A stretch of 20,228 nucleotides of DNA, taken from positions 1 through 20,228 of the IMG/VR virus record IMGVR_UViG_3300008470_000178, one strand, 5' to 3'. Made by a program: the position numbers and the translations under genes. Under the pieces are notes generated by a model. That model did not search any database. It saw only the letters and a program-made list of their open reading frames with translations, and was not told where the DNA came from. This document shows positions 1 through 7,796 of this stretch, piece after piece. Origin of the DNA: a virus. Each line of letters opens with the position of its first letter. The first letter of the stretch is position 1.

Positions 1-180
1 ATTGATGTAGATTTCGTGGAAATATTAGATGACGAATCAGTAGAAATATTAGATTCCGAACTTTACGGAAATCCCCCTATTAGATATGATTTACATTTAT
101 TAAAGGACGGAACTAAAGTAATTTACTACAATGGGTTCTCAGATGGATTAATGTCTAAAGAAGATTGGATAAATAAATAA
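1..180 (+). CDS. C-terminal end of an unknown phage protein (partial)
   Basis: Frame 1 is open from the window edge to a TAA at 178-180 and gives the last 59 residues of a protein whose start lies outside. The piece is acidic, with two near-identical stretches (VEILDDES and VEILDSEL) encoded by a 12-base direct repeat at 19-30 and 43-54. It ends with a short mixed segment finishing DWINK. The stop is 7 bases before the next ATG on the same strand, so it is probably co-transcribed with the following two genes. I do not recognise a family. Codon and base composition match the other phage genes. Confidence 0.7.
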   Translation: MDVDFVEILDDESVEILDSELYGNPPIRYDLHLLKDGTKVIYYNGFSDGLMSKEDWINK

Positions 181-187
181 AAAATAT

Positions 188-1165
188 ATGAATTCACAAA
201 AAATAATATACGAAAATAAAGAGTTTTTTGTTAGCCAAAAGGGTCTTACTAATGATTCTATTTCTAAAATATGTTTATATGAAGATATAGACCTATCCGT
301 AGAATCAAAGAATATTTCGGGAAATCGAAAAATAGTTAAAAAATCTTCCGTTCGTGTTATAAATGAAGGAGGAGCTGGATACGCTGTTTATGGTGGAGGC
401 GGAGGTAATTATGGTAATCCTGGAGGCGGAGGTATCGGACAAAACCAGGGAACTGGAGGAGGTCCAAATATAATGTATACATATGGGATCAAACCATTAA
501 ATAAAGATTTAGAACAAGAGGGAACAAATCAGGGCAATAATAAAACTATTCATGTAGGTACAGAAATAGAAGGTAGAATTTTTGGAGCTGAAGATAAAAT
601 TGTAGCTAAAGTTCTTAGAATCGAAAAAGATGAAACTCAAAATATATTAGCTTATACTGTTCTTGATAAAGATGGAATAGAACAAAAAATGGATCCGACT
701 TCAGCTGTAATCATGACTCATGAACAAGGCATAAATATGGATCTTATGGGAAGAGATATGGTTGTAGGTGAAAATTTCTATCCAAGATTTGATGAATTCT
801 TAAATGAAGAATCTGTTGATGAAGGGATTAAAGACAAAATTACAAAAGGATTAGCTACTCTTGCACTCGCAGGAACATTAGCTGCAAGTCCTAAAACTGC
901 TAAAGCTTCCGATAAAAAAGTAGACCCTATTGAAATGTCTTCAGAAAAAAAGATTGATAATGTTACTACTATAAAGGCCACGGGTAATAGTAAGGATCAA
1001 AGTATTGCTGGAAAAAAAGCCAAATCCAATGCTTCTCGAAAATTTTTAGAACAAAAAAAGATATCAGGAGCAAATATATCAGGAAAGATAATAAATAAGA
1101 AAACTTTCAAACAAAAAGATGGATCCTATACTGTAGAAATCGAAATTCAAATAACAAAATTATGA
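188..1165 (+). CDS. Unknown phage protein with Gly-rich tract and internal protease-site-like segment
   Basis: A 325-residue protein with no recognised family. Seen in the sequence: a charged N-terminal region (1-60); a Gly-rich tract with repeated GGGG (about 61-93); a probable beta-rich domain (about 120-178); then FDEFLNEESVDE (201-212), followed by a hydrophobic Ala/Leu segment (about 219-234) ending in Pro-Lys-Thr-Ala-Lys-Ala; then a Lys-rich C-terminal third. FxEFLNE resembles the capsid-targeting leaders of T4 internal head proteins, and Leu-Asn-Glu fits the (L/I)xE consensus of the T4 prohead protease. Here the motif is internal rather than N-terminal, so a head role is only inferred. 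The start follows an A/T-rich leader without Shine-Dalgarno. The stop TGA overlaps the next start as ATGA, suggesting translational coupling. It is one of few genes here not ending in TAA. Confidence 0.75.
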   Translation: MNSQKIIYENKEFFVSQKGLTNDSISKICLYEDIDLSVESKNISGNRKIVKKSSVRVINEGGAGYAVYGGGGGNYGNPGGGGIGQNQGTGGGPNIMYTYGIKPLNKDLEQEGTNQGNNKTIHVGTEIEGRIFGAEDKIVAKVLRIEKDETQNILAYTVLDKDGIEQKMDPTSAVIMTHEQGINMDLMGRDMVVGENFYPRFDEFLNEESVDEGIKDKITKGLATLALAGTLAASPKTAKASDKKVDPIEMSSEKKIDNVTTIKATGNSKDQSIAGKKAKSNASRKFLEQKKISGANISGKIINKKTFKQKDGSYTVEIEIQITKL

Positions 1166-1896
1166 AATTAGTTAAGGAATCATTATCGGCATCAGAAGCA
1201 GTTTACGGATTCGCTGGATGGCTAACATCGAGGGATAAGAAAGTTACTATGAGTGGATCTGACGATGCTGCAGTTGTGGCAGAATTAGTTGGTAAATTTA
1301 TAGAAAAACAAAAACTAGAACAGCCTAAGGATCACTGGGAAGATGATTTAATTCCAATGAAGGAAAGCATGGAATTCACTAGAGGCGGTGATATAAAAGG
1401 AAAAATGGGTATAGGCGATATAAAAAAAGCCGAACGTCAGGAAGAATTAAAAAAACTTAATAAGGATTATAAGGATCTTAAATCATTTTTAAAATCTAAT
1501 TATTATGATCCTATTGATTATCCTGGTGAATATAAGCAGCAATTGAGTAATATGTCGTATAGAAAGGGCGTATTAAGAAGACAGATAGATCCGGAAAAAG
1601 CTAAAGCTAATGATAAAAAAGCTGGTGATAAATGGAAAACTAAATTTGATTCTAATGATAAGTTACTCAAGGATATCAAAAATGAAATTCAAATTTTATA
1701 TCCAGATATAAAAATAGCAATTAATATCGTTGAAGGATGGAAATATGGTAAAAATAGGGAAAAAACAGATGCATCAATAGAAGCATCCCCATTTGAAAAT
1801 ATATCCGCAGCAAAAAGATATGTTATTACTGCTAATGCGGCTATAACTAAAATGAAAAAGAAAGTAGGAGCAGTTGGACAGCCTAGATGGTATTAA
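1162..1896 (+). CDS. Unknown phage protein, charged and helical
   Basis: A 244-residue Lys-rich, probably mostly helical protein starting inside the stop of the upstream gene (ATGA overlap). The N-terminal part (about 10-65: AVYGFAGWLTSRD, then SDDAAVVAELVGKFIEKQ and a DHWEDDL segment) looks like a compact alpha domain I associate, from memory, with conserved proteins of unknown function in T4-like phages. Next comes ESMEFTRGGDIKGKMGIG (about 68-85), a linker-type motif that I believe recurs in such phages. The remainder is a long Lys/Glu-rich helical region. No catalytic motif is evident. It is the last gene of the plus-strand block: its TAA is followed within 20 bases by a strong hairpin terminator. 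A virion or head-assembly role is possible but unproven. Confidence 0.75.
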   Translation: MKLVKESLSASEAVYGFAGWLTSRDKKVTMSGSDDAAVVAELVGKFIEKQKLEQPKDHWEDDLIPMKESMEFTRGGDIKGKMGIGDIKKAERQEELKKLNKDYKDLKSFLKSNYYDPIDYPGEYKQQLSNMSYRKGVLRRQIDPEKAKANDKKAGDKWKTKFDSNDKLLKDIKNEIQILYPDIKIAINIVEGWKYGKNREKTDASIEASPFENISAAKRYVITANAAITKMKKKVGAVGQPRWY

Positions 1897-1913
1897 AAAA
1901 ATATTAAAAAACA

Positions 1914-1941
1914 AAAGGACCTAAAATAATTTAGGTCCTTT
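1914..1941. terminator. Bidirectional intrinsic terminator between convergent blocks
   Basis: A perfect 12-bp inverted repeat (AAAGGACCTAAA, loop ATAA, TTTAGGTCCTTT) lies between the stop of the plus-strand unknown gene (1896) and the stop of the minus-strand glycosyltransferase (1949). T-rich bases follow on the plus strand and A-rich bases precede it, so it has the form of a Rho-independent terminator in both directions. It would insulate the two convergent transcripts. Confidence 0.85.
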
Positions 1942-1948
1942 CTTGTGT

Positions 1949-2758
1949 TTATTCCCACGGTACATCAAATTTATGAATTCGTGTTTCTAGTTTTTTAACT
2001 TTAACACTGTTTTCAGGTACATTGAAAAGCGTAATAGCATCTTCGCCTTCTTTCCAATTATTCCATCTTGTAACTGCAGCATCAATTAGTTCTTTCTTAA
2101 AGTGATTTTTAGCACTCCAGTTTTGTAACTTTTTCTTGATATCCTTTCTGATCCAGGCTGCATGTCCCATTCTTAATTCTTCATCAGTAAAAATATAAGT
2201 TCCTAAATTAGAAGGATTATTTATTCTTCTTGTTGGATCTGTTGGTCCTGGTGCAGGTCCATCATAGGTATATTTAAAAAATGTAGAATGGATAAAAGGA
2301 ACGAATGGTCTAAATGGATAAACTAAGTAGTGATTAAAATCCCTATAATAATTTACATAAGAACAATATGTAATACCATATCCTTTTTCATTAATGAGTC
2401 TTTTTGCTTCTCTGAATTGTTCTGCATCGTAAAATTCATCTGCATCTATATTTAGAACATGAGATGAGCCATTTTTCTTCATTAGTTCAATACCCATATT
2501 TCTTTTATCACATTCTCGTTCTCTAGAATATTTTGAAAAATTAGGTTTGAACTCGATTAATTCATCTATTAATCCGATATCTTTAAGTCTTAATAACTCA
2601 TTCATATCTTCTTTAGCCATTGGATTCTTCCAATATGACTTCTTTTGGTAAATGGCTGCTATATGATCTACTTGATCCCTAATTTCAGATATTAGGGGTT
2701 CAAGCAATTCAGTAGCATCAAAAGCATTTATTGTTAACGATAATTTTTTGATACTCAT
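1949..2758 (-). CDS. Glycosyltransferase, family 2-like (GT-A fold)
   Basis: A 269-residue protein beginning with a beta-strand/helix pattern typical of a GT-A nucleotide-sugar-binding domain (KKLSLTINAFD). The middle carries a DxD-type motif in NIDADEFYD (about residues 103-111), the usual metal and nucleotide-sugar site of family 2-like enzymes. The C-terminal part is aromatic and basic, with several Trp residues, fitting an acceptor-binding region. It probably moves a sugar from an NDP-sugar onto phage DNA, a virion protein or a host surface molecule; the acceptor cannot be told from sequence. It is the last gene of the minus-strand block, 8 bases after DHFR, so probably co-transcribed with dihydrofolate reductase and thymidylate synthase. 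No membrane segment is seen, so it is likely cytoplasmic. Confidence 0.75.
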   Translation of the reverse strand: MSIKKLSLTINAFDATELLEPLISEIRDQVDHIAAIYQKKSYWKNPMAKEDMNELLRLKDIGLIDELIEFKPNFSKYSRERECDKRNMGIELMKKNGSSHVLNIDADEFYDAEQFREAKRLINEKGYGITYCSYVNYYRDFNHYLVYPFRPFVPFIHSTFFKYTYDGPAPGPTDPTRRINNPSNLGTYIFTDEELRMGHAAWIRKDIKKKLQNWSAKNHFKKELIDAAVTRWNNWKEGEDAITLFNVPENSVKVKKLETRIHKFDVPWE

Positions 2759-2766
2759 ATTGTTTT

Positions 2767-3291
2767 TTATTTATTTGTTCTTACGTAATAAGAATATTTA
2801 TAAGATACTCCAGATGCTGCCGAAGCAAGAGGTTCATCTCCGACTAAATCGAAATCATTTAATAATTTAGCCATGGGAAACATCTTATTTGCTTCTAAAT
2901 AATCTTTATAAACCCATGTTAGCTCTATGTTATCGCATAAATCAATCATAGACTCATATATCATCGCGCCTCCTGCAATAATAATATTTTTATTACCATC
3001 TATAGCTATTTTTTTAGCATGCTCTAAGGCTTCTTCTACGGAGTTACTGCCAATGACGTCTAATCCGCACGGAACTGGTAATTCAGTGTTTTTATCATGA
3101 ATAATTATATGAGATCTATTCTCTAAAGCTCTAATGGGTAATTTCATGTATGTTTTTCTACCCATTATGACAACATTGCCGGTAGTTATTTTTTTATATC
3201 TTTTTAAATCTTCTGGTATATCCCATAATAAATCATCATTATGACCTATTGCTCCGTCTAGACTAACTGCTGCTACTAATTTAATTTCCAT
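2767..3291 (-). CDS. folA: Dihydrofolate reductase
   Basis: A 174-residue protein of normal length for the family (about 160-190). It reduces dihydrofolate to tetrahydrofolate with NADPH. Seen: the N-terminal strand VAAVSLDGAIG; LLWDIPEDL, in which Trp23 and Asp28 match the substrate-binding Trp22 and catalytic Asp27 of the E. coli enzyme; the cofactor motif VIMGRKTY (41-48); and the second cofactor segment IIIAGGAMIYES in the C-terminal half. The bacterial LPW motif reads LLW here, a small change. It lies 33 bases downstream of thymidylate synthase on the same strand. The pairing is functional: ThyA turns methylene-THF into DHF and this enzyme regenerates THF. T4 also has adjacent frd and td genes, in the opposite order. 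Confidence 0.95.
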   Translation of the reverse strand: MEIKLVAAVSLDGAIGHNDDLLWDIPEDLKRYKKITTGNVVIMGRKTYMKLPIRALENRSHIIIHDKNTELPVPCGLDVIGSNSVEEALEHAKKIAIDGNKNIIIAGGAMIYESMIDLCDNIELTWVYKDYLEANKMFPMAKLLNDFDLVGDEPLASAASGVSYKYSYYVRTNK

Positions 3292-3324
3292 ATTTATTTT
3301 TTGGAACTATTAAAAGTTAATTAT

Positions 3325-4224
3325 TTATACTGCGATGGGAACATTGCGCCAATTTGGATGACATTCATAGTCCTCTAATATAAAATCTTCAGGTGTAAAT
3401 TCCCAAAAACTTTTAGTTTGATTCAATTTCATTACAGGCTCTTTCGCTTTTGATTCCCTATTTAGCTGTTTATAAATATATTCTAAATGATTTTCATAAA
3501 TATGAGCATCTCCTGCAGAAATAATCAGGTCTCCAGGGATCATATCAACTTCATGTGCCATCATTAATAATAAAATAGCATAAGATGCAATATTGAATGG
3601 ACCACCGAGAAATACATCCCAAGATCTAATATTCATTTTAATATGCAATCTTCTTTTTTCTTCGTTTGGTATTTGTTGAGTGTAGAATTGAAAGGACCAA
3701 TGACAAGGGGGAAGAGCCATTTTATCTAGTTGTAAAGGATTCCATGCCGAAACGATCATTCTTCTATCGTCTGGATTAGTTTTTAACGTATTTATAACGT
3801 TCTGAATCTGATTTACACCTTCTTGATTAAAATTTACCCATTGGTGACCGTAGATTGGTCCCATATCTCCTTCAAATTTAGGATCTGGAGCATTCCATTC
3901 GTCCCAAATAGATGTTCCGTAATGTTCTTTTAATCTCTTTTTATCCGTAGATCCTTCTAAGAACCAAAGTAATTCGCCAATAATAGATTTAAGATGAACT
4001 TTTTTTGTGGTTAATAATGGAAATTTATTGCCTACATCTGAATATTTGACTTGTGGACCGAAAATAGAAATGGTTTTTGTTCCTGTTCTATTTTCTTTCC
4101 ATATGCCTTCTTCTAAAATGTCTGCTAATAATTTGTGATATTCTTTATCAGCTGAATTTAGCTTTGTAGCAATATTTGGGCTATTTACTGGAAAAGATTC
4201 TCCAGTCCATACATTTTGTAACAT
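3325..4224 (-). CDS. thyA: Thymidylate synthase (ThyA type)
   Basis: A 299-residue enzyme, slightly longer than the usual ~264, with about 20 extra residues at the N-terminus. It methylates dUMP to dTMP using methylene-tetrahydrofolate. Seen: RTGT (46-49) at the phosphate-binding loop; Arg-Arg (154-155), which binds dUMP phosphate; catalytic Cys174 in LPPCHW, 20 residues after the Arg pair as in E. coli ThyA; RSWDVFLGGPFN (200-211) with the conserved Asp and Asn; and DAHIYENH (239-246). All key residues are present, so it should be active. A TATAAATA-containing element lies about 30 bases upstream, suggesting its own late-type promoter. It leads the ThyA-DHFR-glycosyltransferase group and would supply dTTP for an AT-rich phage genome. 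Confidence 0.97.
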   Translation of the reverse strand: MLQNVWTGESFPVNSPNIATKLNSADKEYHKLLADILEEGIWKENRTGTKTISIFGPQVKYSDVGNKFPLLTTKKVHLKSIIGELLWFLEGSTDKKRLKEHYGTSIWDEWNAPDPKFEGDMGPIYGHQWVNFNQEGVNQIQNVINTLKTNPDDRRMIVSAWNPLQLDKMALPPCHWSFQFYTQQIPNEEKRRLHIKMNIRSWDVFLGGPFNIASYAILLLMMAHEVDMIPGDLIISAGDAHIYENHLEYIYKQLNRESKAKEPVMKLNQTKSFWEFTPEDFILEDYECHPNWRNVPIAV

Positions 4225-4250
4225 AAAATATTGTTTATAAATTATACAAT

Positions 4251-4268
4251 TGTTTTATATTTATAGAG
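4251..4268 (-). promoter_or_regulatory. Possible late promoter upstream of thyA
   Basis: On the minus strand this reads CTCTATAAATATAAAACA and contains an exact TATAAATA, the T4 late promoter core. It lies in the 61-base gap between the tape-measure gene and thyA, about 30 bases before the thyA ATG. Similar elements stand before several other genes in the window. No transcription start is known. Confidence 0.45.
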
Positions 4269-4285
4269 CATACTACTAAAAAGTT

Positions 4286-6478
4286 TTAATCAAATTCGAT
4301 TATTCCTCTATTTCCTCCGGTTGATGAAAATTCAAATTTCATTTGTCCCGCTTTCATAGCATTTGCTATTTGTGTTCCAACTGCCTCACCAATTTTACCC
4401 GCTATTTCATTCCAATCTGGCTGCTCAACATTAACTTGAGCCGGTATAGATGCTACAGGAGAAGGCTTAGTTTGTTCCTGTTGTTGGACACTAACTATAT
4501 TGCTTGAAACTGCATTAGGCTTAGAATAAGAAGCTTTTTGTATCCTCTCATTACTATTCTTATAGATGTCATTTTTCTTTAAGTATACGTCGCCTCTAGT
4601 TGGTTTATTACTATCTATATCTTCTCTATTACTTTTAAGATTAGCAGTACCTATAGTAGATTTATTAGAATTATTCTTAATATTACCATTCTTAGAAAAT
4701 GCTGAACCTATTTTTGATATATCACTAAGCTTAGATGAATTTAATTTAGCAAGATTTTCAGATAATGAACCTATATTAGTAGCCATATCTTTTATAATGA
4801 CATTGAATCTATCTAAACCATCTATTCTGTTAGTCATAACATTCAATCTTTTCATCAGATTAGAAAATCTACCGATGTTTTTTTCTGCCTTTTTAGTATC
4901 TGCCGAAATTTCTTCTGCTCCCATTTTAGATGTAAATGCCATAAGGCCTTTAACAATATTGGTTGCTATGGTGCCTGTATTGATATATTTTCCTTTGATT
5001 ACATTTCCGTTCTCATCAAAGACTGGCATTTGTCCATCCTTCATACCAGCAAATTTACCTAATAAGTCACCAAATTTAGTTATAGGCTCTAATAGACCAG
5101 GCTCGTCCGACCCAAAATCAAATCCAAATACTTTATAAGGGCCAGAACCCATTAATATAGTAGCAAGTCTCATCATTTTCTTACCTTGTTCACCAGATAA
5201 TTTAAATGTTGCAGTTTTTGCAACTAAGGAATTAACAAATTGGGTGAATGAATCCGCAATATTTTGGGTTACTTTAGTTATACTAACCTTTTTAGGAGAT
5301 TGTTTAAATTTAGCATTACCGTCTTCATCAACTCCATCCGGTATCATATCAACATATCCAATCATTCCTTCTGGACCAAAATCTGCATAGGCCTTTAATA
5401 CGTCTGTAAATTGAATAACTGCTCCTAAAATTGCTCGTTTTCCTGTAAGAGCCCTTGCCATTACGCCTAGAGCAACTGATTTACTGGTAGTTAGTCCTTT
5501 TGTAGATGTTAATAAAGAATCTAAAAATGAAGCAATTGATGTACTTATATTTTGAGATACATTTTTTATATTGATTTTAGCTCCAAATATAGGAGTTCCA
5601 TCTTTTTTATGGCCTTTTATAACTCTCATATTATCAAGTTCTGCAAAAGCTGATATACCCATTGCAAATAATGATAATGCTACTGACATTGAAGATAATA
5701 CAACTACACCACCCATTATTTTGGCACTGTTTTTTATGAATGCAGCTGTTCTAGAAAGAAAACTCCCACCGGTACCTGATAATGGAGTAATACCTATTAA
5801 AAATCCATTTATAGTAGCTGATACTAAATTCCCTATTACATCCTTAACATCAACCTTCTCTAATTTTTTAGAAGCTTCCACTAATTTAACAGTTGAATAT
5901 GCTACTCCTATTAAAGCTATTGACATTGCTAGTGAAACTCCAATACCAGGTAAAATAAGCAAAGCGGATGCAGATAATGCAGTGAATAAAAAGTATGAAG
6001 CTGCTATTACACCAGCAATAGCTCCTAGTCCGCCAAGGGTTCTTAGCATGCCATCATTTTTTTCTTCAGTAGTTTTTCCAGAAGTGCCTAATCCTCCACC
6101 CATTAAAAATTTAGCAGATAAACCTAAAGCTAAAACACCTCCAGCTAAAGCTGCCATTCCAATAGCCATACCTACTGCTACTGATGATCCCTTTTTTATA
6201 GGATCCGACATCTTGCCCATTAGCCAGAACATTCCAGCTGAAGCAACAACGATACCTCCTAACATTGCCATCGAACCTAATAGAGATTTACCTTTTCCAT
6301 CTTCGGATAAATTACCTAAAATAAGAGGCAATACAGCCAATGTAATTGCAAATGAAACAATACCTAGAGGTAATACAGCCATTCCCATACCCATGGATTT
6401 TGCTACATCAGAGCCTTTTCCAACAGAATCTTCGGCTTTTCCTAATAGATAGAAGACTCCTGTAATTGATATTAACAT
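4286..6478 (-). CDS. Tail tape measure-like protein, C-terminal part (after in-frame TGA)
   Basis: A 730-residue frame continuing in exactly the same reading frame as the upstream 403-residue piece; the two are separated by one TGA and 12 sense codons. It starts inside the fourth copy of a 67-residue hydrophobic repeat, so the ATG at 6478 is unlikely to be an original start. After a degenerate fifth repeat come more Gly/Ala/Leu-rich segments (possible membrane or amphipathic helices), a central helical region with Lys/Phe-rich segments (about 300-550), a Ser/Asn-rich linker (about 590-680) and a conserved-looking end. Large size, internal repeats, hydrophobic stretches and position after the tail tube and gp26-like genes point to a tail length-determining protein. 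Read through, the protein would have 1146 residues. Another large hydrophobic virion protein is the alternative. Confidence 0.65.
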   Translation of the reverse strand: MLISITGVFYLLGKAEDSVGKGSDVAKSMGMGMAVLPLGIVSFAITLAVLPLILGNLSEDGKGKSLLGSMAMLGGIVVASAGMFWLMGKMSDPIKKGSSVAVGMAIGMAALAGGVLALGLSAKFLMGGGLGTSGKTTEEKNDGMLRTLGGLGAIAGVIAASYFLFTALSASALLILPGIGVSLAMSIALIGVAYSTVKLVEASKKLEKVDVKDVIGNLVSATINGFLIGITPLSGTGGSFLSRTAAFIKNSAKIMGGVVVLSSMSVALSLFAMGISAFAELDNMRVIKGHKKDGTPIFGAKINIKNVSQNISTSIASFLDSLLTSTKGLTTSKSVALGVMARALTGKRAILGAVIQFTDVLKAYADFGPEGMIGYVDMIPDGVDEDGNAKFKQSPKKVSITKVTQNIADSFTQFVNSLVAKTATFKLSGEQGKKMMRLATILMGSGPYKVFGFDFGSDEPGLLEPITKFGDLLGKFAGMKDGQMPVFDENGNVIKGKYINTGTIATNIVKGLMAFTSKMGAEEISADTKKAEKNIGRFSNLMKRLNVMTNRIDGLDRFNVIIKDMATNIGSLSENLAKLNSSKLSDISKIGSAFSKNGNIKNNSNKSTIGTANLKSNREDIDSNKPTRGDVYLKKNDIYKNSNERIQKASYSKPNAVSSNIVSVQQQEQTKPSPVASIPAQVNVEQPDWNEIAGKIGEAVGTQIANAMKAGQMKFEFSSTGGNRGIIEFD

Positions 6479-7192
6479 TCCAACAACAGATGCAACAGCT
6501 AATCCAGATGTTGTTCATAAAAGCATTCCGGTAAGAACAAGGCCTCCTGCAAATGCAACAAGTCCTATTCCTAATGCTCCCATGCCCATTCCCATATTCG
6601 CAGCGACTTCGGAGCCCTTATCCACTTCTTTATCTACTTTTGATAGTAAATAAAATGCTCCTGTAATTGCTACTAACATAACAGCAGTAGAACTTATAGC
6701 TAAAGCAGAGCTAGTTCCCAAAAGGATTCCTGCAAGAGTTAAACTTCCTGCAAATGCAATAAGACCTAGTCCCAATACTCCCATTCCACGACTCATATTC
6801 TTAGCAACTTCTGATCCCCTCTCAACTTCTTTATCTACTTTCGATAATAAATAAAATGCTCCCGTAATTGAAGCTAACATAATAACGGTAGAACTTATAG
6901 CTAAAACAGAACTAGTTCCCAAAAGCATTCCAGTAAGAGCCATTGATCCAGCAAAGGCAACAAGACCTAGTCCTAATGATCCTAGACCAATTCCCATTTC
7001 TTTAGTAACTTTGGATCCTTTATTAATATGGACGTCTGATTTCGATAATAAATAAAATGCTCCTGTAATCGAGGCTAGCATACCAACGACGGCGGTAATA
7101 GCTAAGGCTGAGCTTGTTCCTAATATAGCACCTGCAACTACCATCGATCCTGCAAATGCAACAATGCCAATCGCGAAAGCAGTTAAAGAATT
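6416..7192 (-). repeat. 201-bp (67-residue) in-frame tandem repeats in the tape-measure gene
   Basis: The block encodes near-repeats of a pattern beginning GSxVAKxMGxGMG, passing through AFAGS, LLGTSS and LAISS, and ending ITGAFYLLSKVDKEV. Matching DNA segments (TAAAATGCTC-type) occur at about 6450, 6651, 6852 and 7053, exactly 201 bases apart. There is one partial first copy, two full copies, and a fourth that contains the TGA. A fifth, degenerate and slightly longer copy continues to about 6191. Tape measure proteins of other phages often carry tandem repeats whose number sets tail length. Confidence 0.85.
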
Positions 7193-7726
7193 CGCTATAG
7201 ATCTAATAGGTTTGGATATTTTATTAAGGGATTTACTCATACTATTAAAAGTCCTTATGGCTCTTTTAACCTTTGTTGTTCTTTGAGTTGAACCCATTTC
7301 TTCCATCGAACTAAATAACAGGTTTAAGCCTTGAACACTGGATCTAACCCTGATTGCTCGTAATCCTCCTAATTTTGATAATCCATCAGCTAAAGCGGGC
7401 ATTGCAGTACTTAAACTAGTCAAACTTTTTGACATCGTTTGAACTTTTTTAACAGTGCCATCCGACGTATTATCAGCAATCTCGTTAAATCCATTTAAGA
7501 AGGAAAAGAAATTATCAATAGATTTCTTTTTAACATTATTAAATGGATTTACAATATTAGCTAAATTTCCAGATAGTGCTCCTGTTACTCCACTAGAATC
7601 TTGTTTTTTTGAGGATGATTTAGAGCCAGAATCCGGCTTTTGTTCAGAACCTGCTTTCCTTTGATTATTCTCAACCTGACCAACTACGGTAAGTAATTGT
7701 TTCAAATATTCGTTGGCTGTTTGCAT
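6515..7726 (-). CDS. Tail tape measure-like protein, N-terminal part (ends at in-frame TGA)
   Basis: A 403-residue frame that stops at TGA (6515-6517). N-terminal features: a short helix (1-22), a Ser/Lys-rich linker (25-47), amphipathic helices (about 65-180), then hydrophobic Gly/Ala-rich repeats from about 179 to the end. The stop falls at position 34 of the 67-residue repeat, where the neighbouring copies have Gly (GGA) in MLLGTSS; one G-to-T change from GGA gives TGA. The following sense codons continue the repeat without a shift. So the gene is either truncated by mutation, read through, or wrong at one base. A hairpin terminator and then a late-promoter-like element lie just upstream. 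No strong Shine-Dalgarno is seen. Confidence 0.7.
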   Translation of the reverse strand: MQTANEYLKQLLTVVGQVENNQRKAGSEQKPDSGSKSSSKKQDSSGVTGALSGNLANIVNPFNNVKKKSIDNFFSFLNGFNEIADNTSDGTVKKVQTMSKSLTSLSTAMPALADGLSKLGGLRAIRVRSSVQGLNLLFSSMEEMGSTQRTTKVKRAIRTFNSMSKSLNKISKPIRSIANSLTAFAIGIVAFAGSMVVAGAILGTSSALAITAVVGMLASITGAFYLLSKSDVHINKGSKVTKEMGIGLGSLGLGLVAFAGSMALTGMLLGTSSVLAISSTVIMLASITGAFYLLSKVDKEVERGSEVAKNMSRGMGVLGLGLIAFAGSLTLAGILLGTSSALAISSTAVMLVAITGAFYLLSKVDKEVDKGSEVAANMGMGMGALGIGLVAFAGGLVLTGMLL

Positions 7727-7736
7727 TTGAGGCTAT

Positions 7737-7754
7737 GTTTTATTTTATATATCC
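7737..7754 (-). promoter_or_regulatory. Possible late promoter upstream of the tape-measure gene
   Basis: On the minus strand it reads GGATATATAAAATAAAAC, close to the elements before the gp26-like, sheath and small terminase genes. It lies directly after the hairpin terminator of the previous gene and about 10 bases before the ATG, so any leader would be very short. The call rests on recurrence and resemblance to the T4 TATAAATA core. Confidence 0.4.
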
Positions 7755-7762
7755 ACAAACAA

Positions 7763-7795
7763 AAAAAGTGCTAACCTTAAAGGCTAGCACTTTTT
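7763..7795 (-). terminator. Intrinsic terminator after the gp26-like/small ORF pair
   Basis: An inverted repeat with 11 outer base pairs (AAAAAGTGCTA / TAGCACTTTTT), an inner CCT/AGG stem and a small loop lies 2 bases after the small ORF stop. On the minus strand it is followed by a run of T. This is a classic Rho-independent form separating the small ORF from the tape-measure gene. Confidence 0.8.
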
Positions 7796-7796
7796 A

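Noticed and set aside
4566-5138. Long plus-strand open frame opposite the tape-measure gene (190 residues)
   Set aside because: It lies entirely antisense to a well-supported coding frame, and its hydrophobic composition is what the reverse complement of this region gives. No plausible start context or neighbour.
5571-6452. Long plus-strand open frame (293 residues, Pro/Ala/Ile-rich)
   Set aside because: Antisense shadow of the Gly/Ala/Leu-rich repeat region. Pro-rich composition results from reading Gly codons backwards.
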